DNA of 64,000 nucleotides from Variovorax sp. CF079 (GTDB lineage: Bacteria; Pseudomonadota; Gammaproteobacteria; Burkholderiales; Burkholderiaceae_C). The position numbers were made by a program, and so were the translations under genes. The notes under the pieces are model-generated. The model was not told the DNA's origin. It did no database searches and was given only the letters and a program-made list of their open reading frames with translations. Positions 1 to 9,007 of the stretch are shown one piece after another; the stretch's first letter is position 1; each line of letters opens with the position of its first letter. The DNA is taken from the NCBI RefSeq assembly GCF_900101545.1, contig NZ_FMZU01000018.1, positions 1 to 64,000 on the forward strand, read 5' to 3'.

Positions 1-45
1 GATGATAGTGCGGGTTCCCGTGTGAAAGTAGGTCATCGTCAGGCT
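1..45 (+). rRNA. rrf: 5S ribosomal RNA, 3' end (partial)
   Basis: The first 45 bases match the 3' third of a betaproteobacterial 5S rRNA: the GCGGGTTCCCGTGTGAAAGT loop segment followed by the AGGTCATCGTCAGGCT end. The 5' part and the rest of the rrn operon lie outside the window. A strong terminator follows within 12 bases. The exact 3' end is uncertain by a base or two. Confidence 0.88.
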
Positions 46-56
46 CTTACAGCCCC

Positions 57-88
57 AAAAAGCCCAACCAGAAATGGTTGGGCTTTTT
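57..88 (+). terminator. rho-independent terminator of the rRNA operon
   Basis: Perfect inverted repeat of 14 bases (57-70 and 75-88) around a GAAA tetraloop. The arms begin with five A and end with five T, so the element could end transcription on either strand. Its place just after the 5S end marks the end of the rrn operon. On the minus strand it could also serve the metallo-hydrolase gene that ends at 119. Confidence 0.9.
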
Positions 89-118
89 GCTTTGGAGTAT
101 TCCAAAAGCAATGAATGG

Positions 119-1042
119 CTACTTGTTTTGGACTTCCGTCTCATCGGCAAGGGCGGCTCCGGCCTTGACCAATTCTGCAAGAACCTCAGCGCTCAACTCA
201 TCGAGGGACGACGAGGCAAAGAAGCGCGCACGAATGACATCGAAGTAAGGCGTGCTTCGAGCCCAGTTTTTCCATTCGTCGACGCTCGTCGTCTGCAGTT
301 CCAGCAGCTTGAATTTCATGAGCACCTTGAGCGCATGTCGTGCGTGCTTGACGGGATCACGCGATAGAGCCTCAAGCCTGCGCCGCGCCAATGAAAGCGC
401 TTCCGCCACCTCGCTGAAGACGCCCCCATGGCCCGGGATCACGCATACCGGATCCAGCGCTTCGATCAAGTCGAGGGTGGCAGCCACCTCATCGAAGGAC
501 GGCTCCCCTGCCAACTCGGGAAACACGATGCCGAAGCCGTTCTCCCAGAGCGCATCGGCCGAGATCAGGGTGCGTGAGCCGGGCTCGAACAGGATGATCG
601 AATGCGGGTCGTGGCCCGGCGCGGCATGCACCTGCCAAGCCAGGTCACCCAGCACCACATCCCGGCCCAGCGCCAGAAGACCGTCGAAGCGAAAGCGAGG
701 GCACTGCTGCCCGGTCGCCCGATAGCTCAGCGCATCCTCATCCCAGATTTGCACCAGAGATGCCTCTCCCGGCGGAATGAAGGTACGCGCCATGGGATAA
801 CGCCGCTGCAGCGCCGCGTTGCCGCCGCAGTGGTCGCTGTGCAAATGCGTGTTCAGCACAAGGTCGAGCGGCCGGTCTCCGAGCGCGGCCTCAACCAGCG
901 CCAGTGTCTGGCTGCAATGCGTCGCGTAGCCGGTGTCGACCAAGGCCGTCTCGTCACGGCCCACCAAGAGGATGTTGTTGGACGAAAGCCATCCGCGCTC
1001 AAAAACCTGGAGCTGCGCCGGCAGACCAGCGGCCGCGCTCAA
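119..1042 (-). CDS. MBL-fold metallo-hydrolase (glyoxalase II-like)
   Basis: A 307-residue metallo-beta-lactamase-fold hydrolase; the substrate is unknown. The metal-binding HLHSDH motif is at residues 66-71, with further ligands in APGHD (about 144), SAD (about 163) and PGHGG (about 205), so the binuclear site looks complete. A C-terminal helical extension from about 215 resembles the tail of LACTB2/RNase Z-like esterases. It starts with TTG at 1042 inside the stop codon of the upstream fadD gene (TTGA overlap), so it is probably translated by coupling. Pairing with an acyl-CoA ligase suggests a thioesterase or ester hydrolase acting on acyl compounds, which is inference. Confidence 0.85.
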   Translation of the reverse strand: MSAAAGLPAQLQVFERGWLSSNNILLVGRDETALVDTGYATHCSQTLALVEAALGDRPLDLVLNTHLHSDHCGGNAALQRRYPMARTFIPPGEASLVQIWDEDALSYRATGQQCPRFRFDGLLALGRDVVLGDLAWQVHAAPGHDPHSIILFEPGSRTLISADALWENGFGIVFPELAGEPSFDEVAATLDLIEALDPVCVIPGHGGVFSEVAEALSLARRRLEALSRDPVKHARHALKVLMKFKLLELQTTSVDEWKNWARSTPYFDVIRARFFASSSLDELSAEVLAELVKAGAALADETEVQNK

Positions 1043-2730
1043 GCCGTCGCGCCTGGTCGCAGCTGGCGCCGGAGGATCTTCCCGACATTCGTCTTTGGCA
1101 GACTCTCTCGAAACTCGATGTGCTTCGGACGCTTGTAGCCGGTCAGCTGATCATTGCAGTAGCGCATCACGGTCTCCTCGGTCAGCGAGTGATCCTTGCG
1201 GACGACGAAAACCTTGATCGCCTCGCCCTGCTTCTCGTCCGGCACCCCGATCGCCGCGCACTCGACAACGCCGGGGCACAGCGAGATGACATTTTCCAAT
1301 TCGTTCGGGAACACGTTGAACCCGCTCACCAGAATCATGTCCTTCTTGCGGTCGACGATTCGGCTGTAGCCGTCTTCCTGCATGACCGCGATGTCGCCGG
1401 TCCGCATGAAGCCGTCGGCGGTGAATGCCGCCGCGGTTTCGGCCGGCTGGTTGTAGTAGCCGGTCATGACGTTGGGCCCCTTGATGCACAACTCTCCCGC
1501 CTCCCCCGGGGGCAGCGAGCGGCCTTCGTCGTCCTTGATCGCGATTTCAATGCTGGGCAGCGGCAACCCGATGGTTCCGGTGAATGCGGTGTTGGAGACC
1601 GGATTGTTGGTCCCGATCGCGCAGGTCTCGCTCATGCCCCAGCCCTCGATCATCGGGCAGCCCGTGGCTTCGAACCACTTGCGGGCGGTGCCCTCGGAAG
1701 CCGCCATGCCACCGGCCTGCGAGACAAAGAGCGTCGAGAAGTCGATGGTCTTGAACTGCGGGTGCATCAGCAGGGCATTGAACAAGGTGTTCACCGCCGG
1801 CAGCATGTGGAAGGGTCGCTTCTTGAGCACGGCGATGAACTTGTCGAAGTCGCGCGGGTTGGGGATCAGCGTCAGGTGCGAGCCCTGGCGGATCGCGAGC
1901 AGGCACAGCGTCAGCGCGAAGATGTGATACAGCGGCAGCGCGGCAATGCTGTTGACCTTGGACAGATCGCCCGTCCGTTCCAGTGCGGGCGTGAACCAGG
2001 CTTCGGCCTGCAGCGTCGCGGCGACGATGTTGCGATGGGTCAGCACCGCGCCCTTCGACAGCCCCGTGGTTCCACCGGTGTATTGGAGGAAGGCGATCGA
2101 GTCGAGCGTGCTGGGGTCCGGGGCCAGCGTACGCCCCTTGCCCTCGGCCATGACCTGGGGAAAGGGCGTGACGGTGCGCCCGTTGTCCAGCGGTAGCTTG
2201 TATGGCGGAACCATCTTGGCGAGATGCCGCACGGCCACCGTGATCCAGGTGCCGTAAAGGCCTCCGAGCAGATCGCCCATCGAGGCGACCACCACGTGCT
2301 TCAAGGGCGTCCGCTCGATCACCTGCTCGAGCGTCGCCGCGAAGTTCTCGAGGATGACGATCGCCGTCGCACCCGAATCCTTCAGCTGGTGTTCGAGTTC
2401 GCGCGCCGTATACAGCGGGTTGACGTTGACGCAGGTGTAGCCCGCGCGCAGCACGCCGCACATCGTGACGGCGAACTGCGGCACGTTGGGCAGCATGATG
2501 GCCACGCGCGCGCCGGGCTCCAAGCCACGCGACTGCAGCCATGCGCCCATCGCCTTCGACAGCGCGTCGAGTTCGCCATACGACATCCATCGTTCCATGC
2601 ACACCGAAAACGGCCGCTCGGCGTAGCGCGTGAATGATTCGTCGAACAGCTGCCCCAGCGAGCGGTACTGCTCGGGATGGACTTCTTGCGGCACGCCGGC
2701 CGGGTAGTTCTTCAATATGGATGACTGCAT
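1039..2730 (-). CDS. fadD: Long-chain fatty acid--CoA ligase
   Basis: A 563-residue AMP-forming acyl-CoA synthetase that activates fatty acids to acyl-CoA at the inner membrane. The AMP-binding P-loop YTGGTTGLSKG is at residues 217-227, the hinge region reads DRKKDMILVSGFNVFPNE, and the C-terminal catalytic lysine lies in NVGKILRR. Length and sequence fit FadD well. The start at 2730 is chosen because AGGAG precedes that ATG at good spacing and the protein begins with the family-typical N-terminus; the frame stays open further upstream without homologous sequence. The last codons overlap the following metallo-hydrolase gene by four bases. Confidence 0.93.
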   Translation of the reverse strand: MQSSILKNYPAGVPQEVHPEQYRSLGQLFDESFTRYAERPFSVCMERWMSYGELDALSKAMGAWLQSRGLEPGARVAIMLPNVPQFAVTMCGVLRAGYTCVNVNPLYTARELEHQLKDSGATAIVILENFAATLEQVIERTPLKHVVVASMGDLLGGLYGTWITVAVRHLAKMVPPYKLPLDNGRTVTPFPQVMAEGKGRTLAPDPSTLDSIAFLQYTGGTTGLSKGAVLTHRNIVAATLQAEAWFTPALERTGDLSKVNSIAALPLYHIFALTLCLLAIRQGSHLTLIPNPRDFDKFIAVLKKRPFHMLPAVNTLFNALLMHPQFKTIDFSTLFVSQAGGMAASEGTARKWFEATGCPMIEGWGMSETCAIGTNNPVSNTAFTGTIGLPLPSIEIAIKDDEGRSLPPGEAGELCIKGPNVMTGYYNQPAETAAAFTADGFMRTGDIAVMQEDGYSRIVDRKKDMILVSGFNVFPNELENVISLCPGVVECAAIGVPDEKQGEAIKVFVVRKDHSLTEETVMRYCNDQLTGYKRPKHIEFRESLPKTNVGKILRRQLRPGATA

Positions 2731-2832
2731 GCGATCTCCTTGGCGCGGATTGTCGAAGCGGGTCCGGCCTTGCCGCCAGCGGGCTTGTCCTAGGGTGGCG
2801 CCCGATCTGTCGCGCATGCGATAGTCGCCCGC

Positions 2833-3717
2833 ATGGTTGCGCGTCTCCAGCAGTGTCTTGTGCTCGGCGGTCTTCTTGTCGCGATCGCCTGGGCGAGCAT
2901 CTGGTGGAGCCGGTCGCCGCTCGTGGCTGTGCTCAGCCTCATTGCGTTGACCTGTACCCACACGACCGTCCTTGCGATCGAGTTCGTCGCGAGCTACCGC
3001 ATCAACGGCCGCGACCCTCTTGCCCGCGCCAGAGTGCCCCAGTGCATCAGGGCGTGGCTGGCCGAGAGCTGGCTCGCGCCTCGCGTTTTCTGCTGGTACC
3101 AGCCCTTTCATTCGCGTGCCGTGCCTGATCACCTGCCGGCCAACGGTCGAAGGGGCGTGGTGCTGGTCCACGGCTTTCTATGCAACCGCGGCTTCTGGAG
3201 CCCCTGGTTGCGCGAACTGCGCGCCGACGACCGTGCCTTCGTTGCGGTCGATCTCGAGCCTGTCTTCGGCTCGATCGACCACTATGCACAGACCATCGAC
3301 GACGCGATCCTGCGGGTGACTGCAGCGACCTCCCTGCCGCCGATGCTGATCTGCCACAGCATGGGTGGACTCGCCGCCCGAGCCTGGCTGCGCGACGCCG
3401 ATCCAACGCGCGTGCACCGCATCGTCACCATCGGCACGCCGCACCGCGGCACCTGGCTCGCGCGCTTCGGCCGCACGGTCAATGGGCGCCAGATGCGAGT
3501 GGGAGGCGATTGGATGCAGAAGATCGAAGGCGAGCGGGCCAGCACGCGGCAGGTTTCCTTCACCTGCTGGTACTCGAACTGCGACAACATCGTCTTTCCG
3601 ACGTCGAACGCGACGCTGCCCGGCGCCGACAACCGTCTCGCCGACGGGCGTGCGCATGTGGAGATGGCCTTCGATTCCAGGTTGAGGCGCGAGACCCTGG
3701 CCCTGCTCGCGCGCTGA
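2833..3717 (+). CDS. Membrane-anchored alpha/beta-hydrolase (lipase-like)
   Basis: A 294-residue alpha/beta-hydrolase. Two hydrophobic segments at about residues 8-25 and 30-50 probably anchor it in the inner membrane. The oxyanion region LVHGF is at 111-115, the nucleophile elbow HSMGG puts serine at 176, and candidate acid and base are D251 and H275. The elbow and a TIGTPHRG segment resemble triacylglycerol lipases and PGAP1-like esterases. It diverges from fadD across about 100 bases, so a role in releasing fatty acids for FadD is plausible but inferred. A lipase chaperone is not seen. Confidence 0.82.
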   Translation: MVARLQQCLVLGGLLVAIAWASIWWSRSPLVAVLSLIALTCTHTTVLAIEFVASYRINGRDPLARARVPQCIRAWLAESWLAPRVFCWYQPFHSRAVPDHLPANGRRGVVLVHGFLCNRGFWSPWLRELRADDRAFVAVDLEPVFGSIDHYAQTIDDAILRVTAATSLPPMLICHSMGGLAARAWLRDADPTRVHRIVTIGTPHRGTWLARFGRTVNGRQMRVGGDWMQKIEGERASTRQVSFTCWYSNCDNIVFPTSNATLPGADNRLADGRAHVEMAFDSRLRRETLALLAR

Positions 3718-3735
3718 AGCGCGCCGGGAAAACAG

Positions 3736-4605
3736 CTAGGCCGTGGATTCGCCCGGCAGCAGCACGCCGGCCTCGATGTCGGGCTGCATCGCGAGTTCCT
3801 GGTAGAGCGGCGTGAAGTCCGGCGCCGTCAGTTCGAACAACTGGGCAAAGCTGTCGATGACGAAGTAGGTGCTCTGGTAGCTGTCGATCTTGTAGCGGGT
3901 GCGCATGGTGCGCAGCAGATCGAGCGGCAGCCGGTAGGGCTCAGGACTGCGCACCGCGTGCTGCAACTCGCCGACCGAGCTCAGGACGCCCGCGCCGTAG
4001 GCGCGCAAGCCGTCCGGCTGGCGAATGAGCCCGAACTCGACCGTGTACCAGTAGAGCCGCGCAAGCTTCTCGCCGGCGCCCAGCTCGTGCGCCTTGATGC
4101 CGCCCTGGCCGTAGCGCTGCACATAGTCGGCGAAGGTCGGATCGAAGAGCATCGGCACATGGCCGAACAGATCGTGGAATACGTCCGGCTCGACGATGTA
4201 GTCGAACTCCTCGGGCTTGCGGATCCAGTCCGTCACCGGGAACTTGCGGTTCGCGAGTAGCGTGAAGAAGGGCAACTCGGGGATGAGTCCGGGCACTGCG
4301 ACGACTTCCCAGCGCGTCGCCTTGTAGAGCCGCTCGTTGATCTCCTCGAAGCGCGGAATGCGGTCCTTCACGCCGAGCGAAGGCAGCGACGCGATGAAGG
4401 CATCGCAGGCGAGGCCCGGCAACTGCGCGGCTTGGCGTTCATAGAGACGCCGGTAGGTGTCGTGGTCGGCCGGCGTGTAGCTGGCCCAGTCCTGCGGGCA
4501 GGTGTAGTCGGCGAGAACGGCGCCGCCGCGCGAATAGTCGCCGCGCGGCGGGCGCTCCGATTGACCGTAGACGGCGGGCATGACCGCACCTGTTGGCGTC
4601 TCCAT
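3736..4605 (-). CDS. phhA: Phenylalanine 4-monooxygenase
   Basis: A 289-residue aromatic amino acid hydroxylase that converts phenylalanine to tyrosine with tetrahydropterin, Fe(II) and oxygen. The iron ligands are seen as H144 and H149 in HDLFGH and E190 in YWYTVEFG. The length fits the single-domain bacterial enzyme. The ATG at 4605 is preceded by GGAG. It is the last gene of a minus-strand operon with the PheC-like protein (19-base gap) and hppD, which would channel phenylalanine through tyrosine towards homogentisate. The pterin-recycling dehydratase PhhB and a tyrosine aminotransferase are not in the window. Confidence 0.96.
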   Translation of the reverse strand: METPTGAVMPAVYGQSERPPRGDYSRGGAVLADYTCPQDWASYTPADHDTYRRLYERQAAQLPGLACDAFIASLPSLGVKDRIPRFEEINERLYKATRWEVVAVPGLIPELPFFTLLANRKFPVTDWIRKPEEFDYIVEPDVFHDLFGHVPMLFDPTFADYVQRYGQGGIKAHELGAGEKLARLYWYTVEFGLIRQPDGLRAYGAGVLSSVGELQHAVRSPEPYRLPLDLLRTMRTRYKIDSYQSTYFVIDSFAQLFELTAPDFTPLYQELAMQPDIEAGVLLPGESTA

Positions 4606-4624
4606 GAAAAGCTCCGATGTTTTC

Positions 4625-5428
4625 TTACTTGAGCCAGCGGTCCATCACGCGCTGGAACTCGCCGCCCGCTTGCGACAGGTGCAGCCATTGGTCGACATAG
4701 GCCTTGAAGGCCATGTCGTCGCGCGGCAGCATCCAGGCCATCTCGCCGTATTGCAGCGGCTTGTCGGGATTGACGGCGCACAGACCCGGCTTCAGCTTCT
4801 GCTGGGTGATGGCCTCGGCAGATTCGGTCACGAAGACGTCGGCGCGGTTCGCGAGCAGCTCGTCGAAGATCGTCACGTTCTCGCCGTGCATCGTGAGCTT
4901 GGCGCGCTTGAAGTTGGCGCGCGCGAAACGCTCGTTGCTGCCGCCCGGGTTGAAGATCACGCGCACTTCCGGCTTGTCGATGTCGGCGACGCTCTGGTAC
5001 TTAGCGACGTCCGCGCAGCGTGCGATCGGCGTCTTGCCGTTGACCATGTAGGGCGCGCTGAAGAAGGCCCGCTTCTGGCGCTCGGTCGTCACCGACACGC
5101 CGCCCACGGCCAGATCGCACTTGCCGGCCGCAAGATCGGGCAGCAGATTGGCCCAGGTCGTCTTGACCCATTCCGGCTTCGCATTGAGGCTGGTGCTGAA
5201 GCTGGCCATCAGGTCGACATCGATCCCTTCGTAGCTCGCATCCGGCTTCTGGAAGCTGAAAGGCTTGTAGTCGCCCGGCGTGCAGATGCGAAGCACGCCA
5301 GCCTTTTGCACCGCGTCGAGATGCGACGAGGCCGCGCCCGCACGCTGCTGCGGATTCATGGCGCAGCCGCCGAGGACGAGGACCGCGGCTGCGATCCATG
5401 ACGAGCGAATCCAAAAGGTCTGACGCAT
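4625..5428 (-). CDS. PheC-like cyclohexadienyl dehydratase lipoprotein (solute-binding-protein fold)
   Basis: A 267-residue periplasmic-binding-protein-fold lipoprotein: the signal peptide ends in LGGC with the lipidated cysteine at 22. Segments GDYKPFSF, VNGKTPIARC, NPGGSNERFARANFKRA, NVTIFDELL and YVDQWLHL match what I recall of Pseudomonas PheC, a cyclohexadienyl (prephenate/arogenate) dehydratase evolved from amino acid binding proteins. No ABC permease or ATPase gene is adjacent, which argues against a transport role. Its place between hppD and phhA fits aromatic amino acid metabolism: it could make phenylpyruvate or phenylalanine in the periplasm. A true amino acid binding protein remains possible. 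Lipid anchoring is unusual for PheC. Confidence 0.75.
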   Translation of the reverse strand: MRQTFWIRSSWIAAAVLVLGGCAMNPQQRAGAASSHLDAVQKAGVLRICTPGDYKPFSFQKPDASYEGIDVDLMASFSTSLNAKPEWVKTTWANLLPDLAAGKCDLAVGGVSVTTERQKRAFFSAPYMVNGKTPIARCADVAKYQSVADIDKPEVRVIFNPGGSNERFARANFKRAKLTMHGENVTIFDELLANRADVFVTESAEAITQQKLKPGLCAVNPDKPLQYGEMAWMLPRDDMAFKAYVDQWLHLSQAGGEFQRVMDRWLK

Positions 5429-5455
5429 TCCGCGCTCCTGTGTGTGATGGGGCGG

Positions 5456-6583
<1,128 letters not shown>

Positions 6584-6748
6584 GGGCTTGTCTCCAATGG
6601 AAGGCGAGAGGATGGGAGGGCGGGATTCAGTGTCGCGCCGCGCATGCGCAGCGTCCGTGTTGAACTGTAAAAGCGCCAGTCATCATGATTTCAGCGTTAT
6701 TGCGCCTGCTGTGCGGCTTAAACGCAAGAAAACTGCGAAAATACAGAA
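6584..6748. promoter_or_regulatory. Divergent promoter region hppD / lrp-type regulator
   Basis: A 165-base spacer between the divergent hppD and Lrp-type genes. The half nearest the regulator is AT-richer than its surroundings, as expected for promoters and an Lrp operator. I could not assign a specific operator or a convincing pair of -35/-10 boxes. Confidence 0.45.
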
Positions 6749-7222
6749 ATGGACGCACTCGACAAGCAAGATCGTATTATCCTGCGCACCCTGCAGATTG
6801 ACGGACACGCCACCTACGACCAACTGGCCGAAGAGGTGAGCCTCTCGCCCAGCGCCGTGCTGCGGCGGGTCAAGCGCCTGGAGGAAAGCCGCGTGATCGA
6901 CCGCTATGTGGCGCTCGTGAAACCCGAAGCGGTCGGCCTGGGGCTCACGGCTTATCTCAATGTCCGGCTCGAAAAGCACACCGAGAGCCACAAGCGCAAC
7001 CCCATGGACCTGTTCCGCGCCAGCGTCCAGACCTGGCCCGAGGTGGTCGAATGCGCCGCGCTGACGGGCGAAATGGACTACCTCCTGCGCGTGGTCGTCG
7101 CCGACATGGCGCACTACAGCCGTTTCATCATGGACACCTTGCTCAAGCACCCCAGCGTGCAGGACTGCAAGACCAGCTTCGTGCTCGACCGGGTCAAGGC
7201 GACCACTGCTGTGCCCGTGTAA
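6749..7222 (+). CDS. Lrp/AsnC family transcriptional regulator
   Basis: A 157-residue Lrp/AsnC regulator. The N-terminal winged helix-turn-helix spans about residues 4-60 (LSPSAVLRRVKRLEE recognition helix), and the C-terminal RAM ligand-binding domain spans about 70-150, with the GEMDYLLRV effector-pocket segment. Divergent placement from hppD-pheC-phhA suggests that it senses an aromatic amino acid such as phenylalanine or tyrosine and controls that operon, as BkdR- and HpdR-type Lrp proteins do. The ligand is inferred from context only. Confidence 0.9.
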   Translation: MDALDKQDRIILRTLQIDGHATYDQLAEEVSLSPSAVLRRVKRLEESRVIDRYVALVKPEAVGLGLTAYLNVRLEKHTESHKRNPMDLFRASVQTWPEVVECAALTGEMDYLLRVVVADMAHYSRFIMDTLLKHPSVQDCKTSFVLDRVKATTAVPV

Positions 7223-7251
7223 CAACATATTGGTTGCGTGCACCCCACGGG

Positions 7252-7271
7252 ATTGGTATTCGTTTACCAAT
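7252..7271. promoter_or_regulatory. Inverted repeat upstream of the GNAT gene
   Basis: A perfect 7-base inverted repeat, ATTGGTA (7252-7258) and TACCAAT (7265-7271), with a 6-base spacer, lies just upstream of the putative promoter of the acetyltransferase gene. Its size and symmetry fit a dimeric regulator site. No cognate regulator can be named. Confidence 0.35.
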
Positions 7272-7296
7272 GACCTACTTTTTCGTCCCTATGGTC

Positions 7297-7324
7297 TTGT
7301 TGATTAGGGGAAAACCCTTATATT
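7297..7324 (+). promoter_or_regulatory. Putative promoter for the GNAT gene, possibly leaderless
   Basis: TTGTTG (7297-7302) and TATATT (7319-7324) are spaced by 16 bases. This would place the transcription start at or next to the ATG at 7331, implying a leaderless mRNA if that start codon is real. No Shine-Dalgarno sequence precedes 7331, in agreement with this. Confidence 0.4.
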
Positions 7325-7330
7325 GAATGC

Positions 7331-8056
7331 ATGCTTACCGCCAAGGCACTCCTCAAAGCCTCGCTTGGCCTCGGCTCTTTCCTGAAAGCGCCGATGGTTG
7401 AGACCCAGCCACGCGCCGCCGCGCCCGCACCCGTCATGGTGCCGATCCGCTCGATCGGCCCACGCGAGCGCGACCGCATTGCGCAGCATCTTCTTGCTCT
7501 CAAGCCGCACGATCGCTACCTGCGTTTCGGCTATGCAGCCTCCGACGAGCAGGTCCAGCGCTATGTCGACGGCCTGGACTTCGACCGCGACGAGCTGTTC
7601 GGCATCTACAACCGTCGTCTCGACCTGATCGCGATGGCCCATCTCGCGTTCGCCCCGGCAGACCAGCACAAGGATTGCGCCGAATTCGGCGTCTCGGTGG
7701 CCGAACATGCGCGCGGGCGCGGCTACGGTGCGCGGCTCTTCGAACGCGCGGTGGTGGTCGCGCGCAACGAAGGCGTCGGCATGCTGTTCATCCACGCGCT
7801 GAGCGAGAACGCCGCCATGCTCAAGATCGCGCGCAATGCCGGTGCGACCGTGGTGCGCAGCGGCTCCGAGTCCGAGGCGCACCTGCAACTGCCCGATGCG
7901 ACCTTTGACAGCCGCATGAGCGAGATCGCGCTGGAACATTACGCCGAAGTCGATTTCCATCTCAAGATGCGTGCCAAGCAGTTCTGGGCTTTTCTCGCCA
8001 GCGTGCAGGAAATCCGCAGCGGCGTGCGCGCCGCCCGCGACCAGTCCTCGCCCTGA
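7331..8056 (+). CDS. GNAT family N-acetyltransferase
   Basis: A 241-residue protein with a GNAT fold. The acetyl-CoA-binding motif A is seen as ARGRGYGARLFERAV, with an upstream strand in AEFGVSV and a following FIHALSENAAML helix. The N-terminal 35 residues and the C-terminal about 50 fall outside the core. The substrate is unknown. The chosen ATG at 7331 has no Shine-Dalgarno and sits immediately after a putative -10 box; an ATG at 7394 would remove 21 residues without touching the domain. No functional link to the neighbouring corC-lnt pair is evident. Confidence 0.82.
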   Translation: MLTAKALLKASLGLGSFLKAPMVETQPRAAAPAPVMVPIRSIGPRERDRIAQHLLALKPHDRYLRFGYAASDEQVQRYVDGLDFDRDELFGIYNRRLDLIAMAHLAFAPADQHKDCAEFGVSVAEHARGRGYGARLFERAVVVARNEGVGMLFIHALSENAAMLKIARNAGATVVRSGSESEAHLQLPDATFDSRMSEIALEHYAEVDFHLKMRAKQFWAFLASVQEIRSGVRAARDQSSP

Positions 8057-8128
8057 ACGGGGCCATACCGGGGGAGGCACGTGCTTCTTCCGGTATCCTT
8101 GTGATCCCCCCAACTCCGCCCTCCCGCA

Positions 8129-9007
8129 GTGGCCGACCCTCACCCTGAACGCGCGCCCGTCGAACGCGAAGACAAGCGCAGTTTTCTGCAGAAGCTCGCC
8201 GAATTCATCCATCCGGGCCCCGACTCGCGTGACGAGCTGATCGAAACGCTCGCCGATGCCGAGGACAACGATGTGATCGGCGCCGAATCGCGCGTGATGC
8301 TCGAAGGCGTGCTCCGCATGGCAGACATGACCGCCGGCGACGTGATGGTGGCGGCGCCGCGGATGGACCTGGTCAACATCGACGCGCCCTACGACGCGCT
8401 GCTGCACCTCGTGATCGACACCGCGCACTCGCGCTTTCCGGTGTACGAGGGGGAAAAAGAAAACATCATCGGCATCCTGCTCGCGAAAGACCTGCTCAAG
8501 CTGCAGCGCGCGCCGGGCCTGAACATCCGCGCGCTGCTGCGCCCCGCCACCTTCGTGCCCGAGAGCAAGGGCCTGAACGATCTGCTGCGCGAGTTCCGCG
8601 GCAACCGCAACCACCTCGCGATCGTGATCGACGAGTTCGGCCGCGTGGCAGGCCTCATCACCATCGAGGACGTGCTGGAGCAGATCGTCGGCGAGATCGA
8701 GGACGAGTTCGACATCGCAGAGGACGAGGGCGACATCTTCGGCCTGGCCGACCGCACCTACCGCGTCTCGGGCGACACGCCGATCGAGCGCGTGGCGGAG
8801 GCCTTCGGCATCGTTTTCGACGAAGAAGTGCTGAGCGAAGACTTCGACACCATCGGCGGCCTGATCGCGCACGAGATGGGCCATGTGCCCAAGCGCGGCG
8901 AGCACTATGCGCTGGGCGCCTTCGACTTCGTCGTGCTGCACACCAAGGGTGGCGCGGTGCGCTGGTTCAAGGTCTCGCCCGCACGCGGCGACGACGCGAC
9001 CGATTGA
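8129..9007 (+). CDS. corC: CorC/HlyC-type CBS domain protein
   Basis: A 292-residue cytosolic protein with a tandem CBS pair (about residues 70-190) followed by a CorC_HlyC transporter-associated domain (about 205-285). This is the YbeX/CorC architecture, without the membrane DUF21 domain. Relatives are linked to magnesium and cobalt efflux and, as YbeX, to ribosome metabolism. It begins with GTG at 8129. The stop overlaps the TTG start of lnt by four bases. The ybeX-lnt pair is conserved in Proteobacteria, which supports both the start and the assignment. Confidence 0.92.
   Translation: MADPHPERAPVEREDKRSFLQKLAEFIHPGPDSRDELIETLADAEDNDVIGAESRVMLEGVLRMADMTAGDVMVAAPRMDLVNIDAPYDALLHLVIDTAHSRFPVYEGEKENIIGILLAKDLLKLQRAPGLNIRALLRPATFVPESKGLNDLLREFRGNRNHLAIVIDEFGRVAGLITIEDVLEQIVGEIEDEFDIAEDEGDIFGLADRTYRVSGDTPIERVAEAFGIVFDEEVLSEDFDTIGGLIAHEMGHVPKRGEHYALGAFDFVVLHTKGGAVRWFKVSPARGDDATD

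Noticed and set aside
4625..5428. A complete amino acid ABC transporter
   Set aside because: No permease or ATPase gene adjoins the binding-protein-like gene, and its best recalled similarity is to PheC.
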